NCBI GenBank assembly: GCA_964565415.1
Contig: CAZMEX010000003.1
Span: 1-64,000 of the forward strand
Length of the DNA stretch: 64,000 nt
From: JAIOSM01 sp964565415
GTDB lineage: Bacteria > Desulfobacterota > Desulfobacteria > Desulfobacterales > Desulfobacteraceae
Direction: 5' to 3'
Positions 50,231 through 57,984 of the stretch are shown one piece after another. Below the pieces are notes generated by a model, which saw only the letters and a program-made list of their open reading frames with translations, made no database searches and was not told the DNA's origin. Position numbers and translations under genes: made by a program. The number at the start of each line of letters is the position of its first letter. The stretch's first letter is position 1.

Positions 50231-50482
50231 ATGGGTGACAAAACTTATAAAGTTACATCACCGGTCATGGGAACTTTTTACCTGGCTTTAGCCCCAGGTG
50301 AACCTCCCCTGGTAAAAATCGGACAAAAAATCAAAGCTTCTGATATTGTGTGTGTGATTGAGTCCATGAAAATATTTACAGAACTTTCAAGTGAATATTC
50401 AGGCATTGTAAAGGAAATCCTGGTGGAAAACGAAGAGCCTGTCATGAAAAATCAACCTCTTATTAGCATTGAAAAAGAGTAG
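50231..50482 (+). CDS. Biotin carboxyl carrier protein (short)
   Basis: An 83-residue biotinyl domain behind AAAGGAGAG. The biotin-accepting Lys sits in CVIESMKIF, with the fold's conserved VTSPVMGTFY at the N terminus and ENEEPVMKNQPLISIE at the C terminus. It has no Ala/Pro-rich extension, unlike AccB of fatty acid synthesis. It is six bases upstream of the biotin carboxylase gene and divergent from gntR, so both are likely dedicated to the pxp pathway rather than to fatty acid synthesis. Confidence 0.93.
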   Translation: MGDKTYKVTSPVMGTFYLALAPGEPPLVKIGQKIKASDIVCVIESMKIFTELSSEYSGIVKEILVENEEPVMKNQPLISIEKE

Positions 50483-50488
50483 AAACAG

Positions 50489-51826
50489 ATGGAAATCAAG
50501 CGCATTTTGATTGCAAACAGGGGGGAAATTGCAATCAGGGTTATCCGTGCCTGCAAAGAGATGGATATAGAGAGTGTTGCAGTTTATTCCGATGCAGACA
50601 AGGAAAGCCTCCATGTCAAATATGCTGATGCTGCTGTCAATATAGGACCTGCCTTAAGTTACAAGAGCTATTTAAATATTGACAACATCATTGATGCTGC
50701 AAAAAAAACAAAAGCTGATGCCATTCATCCCGGATATGGATTTTTGTCTGAAAATGCCGACTTTGCAAAGGCTTGTCAGGACAATAATTTGATTTTCATT
50801 GGACCCTCTGTTAAAAGCATTGAGAAAGCAGGTGATAAATCATCGGCAAGACAGACATTAATTGATCTTGGTATCCCTGTAATTCCGGGCAGTGATGATA
50901 TTCTTTCTTCTCCTGATATGGCAGGTGATGTTGCTGAAAAAGTTGGATACCCTGTTATTTTAAAAGCTTCTGGCGGCGGAGGCGGCAGAGGTATGAGAGT
51001 TGCGCATACAAGAGAAGAACTTATTAAAGCCTTTTCCATATCATCGGGAGAAGCAAAAGCAGCTTTTGGAAATCCTGACATCTATCTTGAAAAGTATATT
51101 AAAAGACCCCGCCACATCGAAATCCAGATTTTAGGTGACATGTCAGGAAATTATATCTACTTTGCCGAGCGTGAATGCAGTATCCAGATGAGGTATCAGA
51201 AACTCATTGAAGAGGCGCCTTCCTGTTTTGTGGATGATAAACTGCGTGCAACTCTTGGAAAAACAGCTTTAAAAATTGCAAAATCCATTGGGTACTTCAA
51301 TGCTGGAACCATGGAGTTCCTGGTGGATAAAGATAAAAATTTTTATTTCATGGAAGTCAATGCCAGGGTGCAGGTTGAACACCCTGTCACTGAAATGATT
51401 ACAGGGATTGATATTGTTCAGCAGCAGATTCTTATTGCACAAGGCAGGAAGCTTGAGATCAATCAGGATGAAATTAATGTTGATGGCTGGGCAATGGAGT
51501 GCAGGATCAATGCTTCAGACCCGGATGACAACTTTATGCCATGCCCCGGTGAAATCCAATCCATAATCTTCCCGGGTGGTCCAGGAGTCAGGGTTGATAC
51601 CCATATCCATGATAAGTATATGGTAGGTCCCTTTTACGACTCTCTTATTGGAAAACTCATTGTGTGGGCTAAAGACAGACCTTCTGCCATCAATCGCATG
51701 CAGAGAGCATTGGATGAATTTCAAATAAACGGAATTAAAACAACAATACCTTTTTTTAAAAAAGTATTAAAAAATAAAGCCTTTCAAAAAGGCGACATTG
51801 ACACCCATTTTTTAGATCATATCTAA
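50489..51826 (+). CDS. accC: Biotin carboxylase (AccC-like)
   Basis: A 445-residue ATP-grasp enzyme with the canonical start KRILIANRGEIAIRVIRACKE, AIHPGYGFLSENADFA, the glycine-rich ATP loop LKASGGGGGRGMRV, the HIEIQILGD and FAERECSIQMRYQKL segments, VNARVQVEHPVTE and GWAMECRINASDP. It carboxylates biotin on the adjacent carrier with ATP and bicarbonate. No acetyl-CoA carboxyltransferase is near; PxpB/PxpC-like proteins are the only carboxyltransferase candidates in the region. The name accC denotes family only. Confidence 0.93.
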   Translation: MEIKRILIANRGEIAIRVIRACKEMDIESVAVYSDADKESLHVKYADAAVNIGPALSYKSYLNIDNIIDAAKKTKADAIHPGYGFLSENADFAKACQDNNLIFIGPSVKSIEKAGDKSSARQTLIDLGIPVIPGSDDILSSPDMAGDVAEKVGYPVILKASGGGGGRGMRVAHTREELIKAFSISSGEAKAAFGNPDIYLEKYIKRPRHIEIQILGDMSGNYIYFAERECSIQMRYQKLIEEAPSCFVDDKLRATLGKTALKIAKSIGYFNAGTMEFLVDKDKNFYFMEVNARVQVEHPVTEMITGIDIVQQQILIAQGRKLEINQDEINVDGWAMECRINASDPDDNFMPCPGEIQSIIFPGGPGVRVDTHIHDKYMVGPFYDSLIGKLIVWAKDRPSAINRMQRALDEFQINGIKTTIPFFKKVLKNKAFQKGDIDTHFLDHI

Positions 51827-51935
51827 CCTTTTATCCCTCTCTTTTACCTGATTATTGAATCCAAAAATTAAAACAATTGACCTCAAACACTAAATTATTA
51901 TATCGTTAATTTTTAATTTGAACTGGAAAGACACC

Positions 51936-52526
51936 ATGAGAATTTTGACTGTTTCAGATTTTATTGAAAAATCCCTTGATAAAAAGATTGAAGAGAACAC
52001 TCTTCAGCCAATCGATCTTATACTCTCCTGTGGTGATATTGAGCCTGAATATTTACTGTTTTTAAGAGAAAAACTTACAGCCCCGCTATACTATGTACAA
52101 GGGAATCATGATATAAGGCATAAAGGTTACTCTCCTGAAGGGTGTAAAGATATTCATAAAAAACTTGTACGGTTTAATTCAATAAAAATAGCGGGTTTTG
52201 GCGGCTCCATGTGGTATAATGGCAAAGAGAATCAATATACGGAAAAAGAGATGAAAACCGCCATACGCAGTATGTGGTTTACTTTTTTTATAAGTAAAGG
52301 TGTTGATATTATCATTACCCATGCTCCTCCCCGCCATATTCATGATGCTGAAGATTTGTGTCATAGGGGGTTTAAATGCTTTGTTAAGTTAATAGAAAAG
52401 CAAAATCCAAAATTTTTTATTCATGGGCACATACATAAAAACTTTAACAACCCATTTGAGCGTGTTACACTTAAAGGAGAAACAGAAGTAATAAACACTT
52501 GCGGGTACAACATCCTGGAGTATTAA
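51936..52526 (+). CDS. Metallophosphoesterase
   Basis: A 196-residue calcineurin-like phosphoesterase from ATG 51936 behind GGAAAG; the TTG at 51918 adds six residues. Motifs SCGDIEPEYL, QGNHDIR, ITHAPPRHIH and IHGHIHKN correspond to the metal-binding blocks. The first block reads VSDFIEK, so the usual DxH lacks its His at that position, a variation seen in some subfamilies. The substrate is unknown. It lies two bases ahead of the ParB-like gene. Confidence 0.86.
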   Translation: MRILTVSDFIEKSLDKKIEENTLQPIDLILSCGDIEPEYLLFLREKLTAPLYYVQGNHDIRHKGYSPEGCKDIHKKLVRFNSIKIAGFGGSMWYNGKENQYTEKEMKTAIRSMWFTFFISKGVDIIITHAPPRHIHDAEDLCHRGFKCFVKLIEKQNPKFFIHGHIHKNFNNPFERVTLKGETEVINTCGYNILEY

Positions 52527-52527
52527 A

Positions 52528-53625
52528 ATGGAAAAATTTTTAAAAAAGCTGTTTAATATAAAGGCAGACAGGGCTGTTGATAATGTTAAATCCTTCCATG
52601 ATGCAAAGGCAAAGGAAGATGATTGTAAAATTGTTGAACGTGGTATTTTAAGGATTGATTTAAATAAAATAGTTGGAAGTGTTGGTAAATATAAAGATTT
52701 TGATTCGCGATTTCATTTTAAAACAAAAGAGCAATCTCCACGGTTTAAATCCATTAAACAGGCAATGCTTGATCAAAAATCATTTCCACCAATTAAACTT
52801 TACCAGATACGGGATGAATTCTATATTTTAGATGGAAACCATAGAGTTGCAGCAGCAAAATCCTTGGGTCGTCAGGATATTGATGCAAATGTAACTGAAC
52901 TAATATCTTCAAAAAAGAATCTTGAGAATTTACTTTACATGGAGAAATATGCATTTTTAAAAACAACCGGACTTCCTGATAAAATAGAACTTACAGAGGT
53001 TGGAAAATACAGATATCTTGAAAAGCAGATTAAAAAACATTTGAACTATTTGAAAACTGATTCAGAAGAGGATGTTGATATTAAGAGGGCTGCCCAAGAC
53101 TGGTATGATACTATTTATATCCCTCTAACTGCAATAATACAAAGAGGTGGACTTTTAAAATATTTCCCCAAACGATCAATATCTGACCTTTATGCCTATG
53201 TCTCTTTTACCCATTGGAGTCGAAAAGCTAAACGGAAATATGGAATAGGATTATATAAACAACTTCCGGGGAGCATGGAATCTTTCAGAAAACAGATGCT
53301 TGAAAAAAGCAATCCTGAATATCCTGAAATGAAACGAACAATTACAGCTTTTGTCTTTATTAATACTAAAGTTGCAAAAGAGAGTAAACTGGTTGAAAAA
53401 ATTTTTAAGGTTGAAGGAGTTACAGAGGTTCACGCAGTACATGGGAACATTGATATCCTGATTAAAATCTCTCTGACTAGGGATCTGCTTGCATCAGATG
53501 CTGAAGTAATTGGTCAGTTTGTAGAGCAGAAAATAAGAACAATCCCTGGAATTGAGAGCACCCAAACCATAATACCCGGTCTTTCCAAAGTAAAAGACCA
53601 ATTTGAGTGTGTTGAGTTAGTATGA
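52528..53625 (+). CDS. ParB-like domain protein with C-terminal AsnC/Lrp-type ligand domain
   Basis: A 365-residue fusion. Residues about 40-135 form a ParB/Srx-like domain: ILRIDLNKIVGSV, a PPIKLYQIRDEFYILDGNHRVAAAKSLG core with the DGNHR motif, and DIDANVTEL. The central 150 residues are helical and unassigned (AQDWYDTIYIPLTAIIQRGG). Residues about 275-360 resemble the RAM domain of Lrp/AsnC: TAFVFINTKVAKESKLVEKI, then GVTEVHAVHGNIDILIKISL, and TIPGIESTQTIIPG. There is no winged helix. The stop overlaps the kinase ATG (ATGA), so the protein likely works with that kinase. Confidence 0.82.
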   Translation: MEKFLKKLFNIKADRAVDNVKSFHDAKAKEDDCKIVERGILRIDLNKIVGSVGKYKDFDSRFHFKTKEQSPRFKSIKQAMLDQKSFPPIKLYQIRDEFYILDGNHRVAAAKSLGRQDIDANVTELISSKKNLENLLYMEKYAFLKTTGLPDKIELTEVGKYRYLEKQIKKHLNYLKTDSEEDVDIKRAAQDWYDTIYIPLTAIIQRGGLLKYFPKRSISDLYAYVSFTHWSRKAKRKYGIGLYKQLPGSMESFRKQMLEKSNPEYPEMKRTITAFVFINTKVAKESKLVEKIFKVEGVTEVHAVHGNIDILIKISLTRDLLASDAEVIGQFVEQKIRTIPGIESTQTIIPGLSKVKDQFECVELV

Positions 53626-56087
53626 TGAAAAAAAAACCTTCATACCAAGAGCTTTTACAACAAATTAAAGCCCATGCTAAAGCAGAAAAAATAAACCAAA
53701 TTCTTTTTGATATTATCAAAGCTGTGAGCACGACAACAAGTCTTGAAGACCTCTATGCGTTTATTCACAATGCGTTAGATAAAATCATCAGTTTACCAAA
53801 CTTTTTCATTGGAATCTTTGATGATAAAACCAAGGCTATATCTTTTCCATATTTCAAGGATCAATTTGATAAAGAGTTTTCATACATCAAAGATTTTAAA
53901 ACAACCCGCTCTTTAACAGGAAAAGTGATATTATCTGCAAAACCGCTGCTTTTGAATGAAGAAGAATTAATAGAAGCAAGGCACCAGGGTAAATCCATTG
54001 GAACAAGCAGTAAAATATGGATTGGAGTGCCGTTAATTGTCCAGAACAAGGTTTTAGGGGTTATGGCTGTACAAGATTATCATGACCCTGAGTATTTCAG
54101 TCAGAAAGATTTTGAAATGTTTATTTTTATATCCAATCAAATAGCTTTTGCAATTGAGAGAAAGCGCATGATGGATGAATTGACTGAGAGTGAAAAAAGA
54201 TTCAGAGATCTGGCTGAACTTTTGCCAGAAGCAATATTTGAAACAGATGAAGAGTTGACAATAACATATGCCAATTCAAAAACAGTTAAGATGCTGGGAT
54301 ATACAAAAAAAGATATTCAAAAAGGAGTTAATTGCGTTGACTTGATTGCAGTGAAAAAGTGCAAAACAGAAATAGTTGACAGCAACACCCCCGGCACCAA
54401 GACTGCAGAGACAGATGGGGCAAAAGAATACAATTTTTTAAGGAAAGATGGCTCTTTTTTCCCAGGTATAATCAAGACCTCTTCCATAGAAAAAGAGGGA
54501 AGACAAACAGGATTGAGGGGAGTTATCATAGACACCTCTGATCGTAAACAGTGGGAAGAATCTCTTAAAGAGAGCGAATATAAATTTAGAACCCTTGCAG
54601 AAACTTCATCAACAGGTATTGTCCTTTACCAGGATAACAAGCTTGTTTATTCTAACCCTGCCATCGCAAAAATTACAGGATATTCCTTTGAAGAGCGTGA
54701 AGGAAAGACTTTTTGGGATATTTTTGCTCCTGAGTACAGAGATATGTTAAAAAGAAATTCGGATTTGAGGCAGAAAGGTCTTCCAGCACCATCTGGATAT
54801 GAGATCAAATTGATAACCAAGCAAAAAAAGGAAAAATGTATATATATTGAGGGAAACAGTATCCAGTTCCATGGTAAACTTGCAGGTCTTGTTTCCCTGC
54901 TGGATATTACCCGGCGTAAAGAAGCCGAGAAAAAATTGAAACAATTTCAGAACAATTTGATCAGTATTATTAACTCCATGCCGTCAATACTGGTGGGAAT
55001 AGATATCAACTATAACATAACAATGTTTAATAAAAAAGCTGAAGAGAGCATTGGATTGTCAGCAAAAAAAGCAGAGGGGCAAAATTTGTATACTGCCCTG
55101 CCAAAATTGAAACACCATCACAAAAAGATTGACAAGGCCATGACAGACAGAACAGTTCAAGAGACTTTAAGAGTGTCTTATCAAATAGATAGTGAATTGT
55201 TTTATGAAGATATTACAATTTTTCCATTAGTTACAGGAGAAGTTCAGGGTGCTGTAATCAGAGTTGATGATGTAACAAAGCAAGTCAAGGTTGAGTCAAT
55301 TTTAATTCAAACAGAAAAAATGATTTCTGTTGGCGGGCTTGCAGCAGGTATGGCACATGAGATAAACAACCCGCTTGCAGGAATGATGCAGAACGCCCAG
55401 GTTGTATATAATCGCCTTACAAAACAGTTCCCGGCAAATGAAAAGGCAGCTTTAGCAGCCGGAACAACAATGGACTGCATAAAATCCTATATGGATGAGA
55501 GAAAGATTTTGGAACATGTTAAAAAGATAAATCAAGCTGGGATCCAGGCTGCCAAAATTGTAGATAATATGCTAAGTTTTGCAAAAAAGAGTAATGCGGG
55601 GAAATCACTACAAAGCCTTAGTGAGCAAGTGGATAACACCATTAAGCTTATCCAGACAGATCATGGCTTAAAAACGGAAAACAGGTTTAAGAATCTGGAA
55701 ATAATAAGAGAATATGATCCTGGACTGCCCAAAATTCCCTGTGAAGGAAGCAAAATTCAACAGGTGGTTTTTAATATTTTAAAAAATAGTACCCAGGCTT
55801 TTATTCCAAATAAAGAGAATCAAGGCTCTTTACAAGTCATAATAAGACTTTATCTTATTGACAATATGGTATGTATGGAAATTAAAGATAATGGTCCTGG
55901 AATGGATAAAAAAACCATTAATCGAGTTTTTGAACCTTTTTTTACAACAAAAAAACAAAATATGGGAACAGGGCTTGGGCTTTCAATCTCTTATTTTATT
56001 ATTACAGAAGATCATGCAGGCGAGATGACAGTTAAATCAGACATTGGCAAAGGTACTATGTTTACAATTAAACTTCCTGTCCAATGA
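53622..56087 (+). CDS. GAF/PAS sensor histidine kinase
   Basis: An 821-residue soluble kinase with no membrane helix. A GAF domain spans about 25-175 (GIFDDKTKAISFPY, IWIGVPLIVQNKVLGVMAVQDY). Three PAS domains follow at about 195-310, 320-435 and 450-560. The dimerisation helix has the phospho-acceptor His in GMAHEINNPLAGMM. The ATPase domain has an N box near FNILKNSTQAF, then DNGPGMDKK and GTGLGLSISYFII. It should phosphorylate a response regulator encoded elsewhere, since none adjoins it. It is coupled to the ParB-like gene. Confidence 0.92.
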   Translation: MMKKKPSYQELLQQIKAHAKAEKINQILFDIIKAVSTTTSLEDLYAFIHNALDKIISLPNFFIGIFDDKTKAISFPYFKDQFDKEFSYIKDFKTTRSLTGKVILSAKPLLLNEEELIEARHQGKSIGTSSKIWIGVPLIVQNKVLGVMAVQDYHDPEYFSQKDFEMFIFISNQIAFAIERKRMMDELTESEKRFRDLAELLPEAIFETDEELTITYANSKTVKMLGYTKKDIQKGVNCVDLIAVKKCKTEIVDSNTPGTKTAETDGAKEYNFLRKDGSFFPGIIKTSSIEKEGRQTGLRGVIIDTSDRKQWEESLKESEYKFRTLAETSSTGIVLYQDNKLVYSNPAIAKITGYSFEEREGKTFWDIFAPEYRDMLKRNSDLRQKGLPAPSGYEIKLITKQKKEKCIYIEGNSIQFHGKLAGLVSLLDITRRKEAEKKLKQFQNNLISIINSMPSILVGIDINYNITMFNKKAEESIGLSAKKAEGQNLYTALPKLKHHHKKIDKAMTDRTVQETLRVSYQIDSELFYEDITIFPLVTGEVQGAVIRVDDVTKQVKVESILIQTEKMISVGGLAAGMAHEINNPLAGMMQNAQVVYNRLTKQFPANEKAALAAGTTMDCIKSYMDERKILEHVKKINQAGIQAAKIVDNMLSFAKKSNAGKSLQSLSEQVDNTIKLIQTDHGLKTENRFKNLEIIREYDPGLPKIPCEGSKIQQVVFNILKNSTQAFIPNKENQGSLQVIIRLYLIDNMVCMEIKDNGPGMDKKTINRVFEPFFTTKKQNMGTGLGLSISYFIITEDHAGEMTVKSDIGKGTMFTIKLPVQ

Positions 56088-56191
56088 CTTTTATCTACCA
56101 GATAATATTTTTTAAAATAGACTTTTGTTATAAACTTTGGTAATAAATTAGATGGATCATTTTTATATAAATATTGGAAATTATATATAAT

Positions 56192-57487
56192 ATGGAAATA
56201 TTACACTATCCTTCAGACACAGCTGAAAAAAAAGTTCTTGAAACAATAGAGAGGGGTCTTGGCTTTACAGAACAAGACCATGACGATGTTAATACATATA
56301 TTGAAGCTGTTAAAAAAAATGGCGATAAGGCTGTTTGTTATTACACAAACAAGTTTGATTCAAAGTATGTAACTCAACAGTCCTTAAAAGTTTATCCGAG
56401 TGAAATTAAGGAAGCTTGCCAAAATGTTGATAAAAAATTTTTAAAAGCACTTGACAGGGCAGCAACACAAATTGAGTCTTTTCATTTAAAACAAAATCAA
56501 AATTCCTGGATTGACACACCAAGAGAAGGTGTGATGCTGGGGCAGATGGTAAAACCAGTTGATGCAGCCGGCATTTATGCTCCCGGTGCAAAAGGTGGGA
56601 GAACACCCCTTGTATCTTCCATACTCATGGGGGCAATTCCTGCAAAGGTTGCCGGAGTAAAATCCTTATCACTGGTAACTCCGCCCATGGAAAATGGTAA
56701 AATCAACCCATATATGCTTGCCACTGCAAAAAGAATTGGTATTGATAATGTGTTTAAGGCAGGAAGTGCCTGGGCAATTGCAGCACTTGCCTATGGAACT
56801 GAAACAATCCCGAAAGTAGATGTGATAGTGGGTCCCGGTAATGTATATGTTACGCTTGCAAAAAAGATTGTATCAGGGCAAGTGGGTATTGATATGATTG
56901 CAGGACCAAGTGAAATTATTATTATTGCTGACAAAGATGCAGACCCGAACTATATTGCGGCTGACCTTCTATCCCAGGCAGAACATGATGTTATGGCATC
57001 TGCAATTCTAATAACCGACTCAGAAGATATTGCAAACAGAACCAAAATTAAAGTTATGGAGCAATTAGAGAAGCTATCCAGAAAAAATATTGCTTTAAAA
57101 TCGATTCAGGATTTTGGTGCAATCATGATAGTACCTGATATTAATACTGCAATAGAGCTTTCCAATAGACTTGCTCCGGAACATCTTGAGTTATTTGTAA
57201 AAAAAGCCTTTGATTATATTGGGAAAATTAATAATGCCGGAGCAATATTTTTAGGCCCCTATAGCCCTGAACCGATGGGTGATTATATTGCAGGGCCCAA
57301 TCATGTTCTTCCAACAGCAGGAACAGCAAGATTTTCATCAGCACTTTCCGTTGAAAACTTTACAAAAAAGACTAATCTTATACAATATTCAAAAAAAGCC
57401 TTTGAAAAAGAGGCCGATGATGTAATTACCCTTGCTGAAGTCGAAGGTCTTGACGGTCATGCAAACTCAGTTAAAATCAGAAGATAG
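56192..57487 (+). CDS. hisD: Histidinol dehydrogenase
   Basis: A 431-residue protein from ATG 56192; a TTG at 56174 is possible and no clear ribosome binding site precedes either. Family motifs include GIYAPGAKGGRTPLVSS, DVIVGPGNVYVTLAKK, IDMIAGPSEIIIIADKDADP, LLSQAEHDVMAS with the zinc Gln and His, LAPEHLELF with the catalytic Glu and His, GPNHVLPT and GLDGHANSVKIR. It makes the last two oxidations of histidine synthesis, from histidinol to histidine with NAD. It is not part of a his operon here. Confidence 0.96.
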   Translation: MEILHYPSDTAEKKVLETIERGLGFTEQDHDDVNTYIEAVKKNGDKAVCYYTNKFDSKYVTQQSLKVYPSEIKEACQNVDKKFLKALDRAATQIESFHLKQNQNSWIDTPREGVMLGQMVKPVDAAGIYAPGAKGGRTPLVSSILMGAIPAKVAGVKSLSLVTPPMENGKINPYMLATAKRIGIDNVFKAGSAWAIAALAYGTETIPKVDVIVGPGNVYVTLAKKIVSGQVGIDMIAGPSEIIIIADKDADPNYIAADLLSQAEHDVMASAILITDSEDIANRTKIKVMEQLEKLSRKNIALKSIQDFGAIMIVPDINTAIELSNRLAPEHLELFVKKAFDYIGKINNAGAIFLGPYSPEPMGDYIAGPNHVLPTAGTARFSSALSVENFTKKTNLIQYSKKAFEKEADDVITLAEVEGLDGHANSVKIRR

Positions 57488-57513
57488 CTTTAGTGTTAAA
57501 CTGGCTAGTATGG

Positions 57514-57732
57514 CTATTGATTCCCAAACCCATTCTGTTCCCCACAGTCAGGACACTGCCAGGTTATGCCGTTACATGTCATGCCCCACTGGTTTTCATA
57601 CATACACTCCTGGCACATGGCAAATCCGCATCTGCAATTCCAGCAGAACATATAAGAATTTTTGCAGCAATGGCATACTCTGGATTGTTTTGCTCTACGC
57701 TCTTTTCTTCTATCTCTTGAATTTTTTTTCAT
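57514..57732 (-). CDS. Small Cys-rich zinc-ribbon-like protein
   Basis: A 72-residue protein convergent with hisD. It begins with a basic MKKNSRDRRKERRAKQSR and has eleven Cys arranged as CHCC, CWNCRC, CQEC, a lone Cys and CPDC, suggesting two zinc-binding knuckles. The paired CxxC/CPDC pattern resembles zinc ribbons. No Shine-Dalgarno is visible before the ATG at 57732. A nucleic-acid or protein-binding role is likely but unknown. The alternative, that it is a chance frame, is weakened by the regular Cys spacing. Confidence 0.7.
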   Translation of the reverse strand: MKKNSRDRRKERRAKQSRVCHCCKNSYMFCWNCRCGFAMCQECMYENQWGMTCNGITWQCPDCGEQNGFGNQ

Positions 57733-57984
57733 AATAATAACAATGGCAAGCAGGTCTGACTATTGAACCTCTTGTTTTAACACCATTTTAAAGCAGGTTG
57801 ATTTTAAGTACCCATATTTTTTCAAACAAGTACGATAGAAGTAGTTTTTTGTCAAGAAATTATCCTTATATTTGAGTTGAGGTTTGATTTTCTGACTCTC
57901 CTGGGATAGTATCTGGTTGCTGTGAGTTCAAAGATAAAAAATATCAATTTTTGATTTTAAACCTGTTAAGGGAGCAGATGAAAA

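Noticed and set aside
57432..57734. Plus-strand frame overlapping the end of hisD
   Set aside because: It overlaps hisD out of frame and is antisense to the Cys-rich protein, which has the more convincing pattern.
57733..57984. Possible riboswitch or tRNA upstream of polA
   Set aside because: The 250 bases are AT-rich with no conserved stem pattern; only a ribosome binding site before the GTG is evident.
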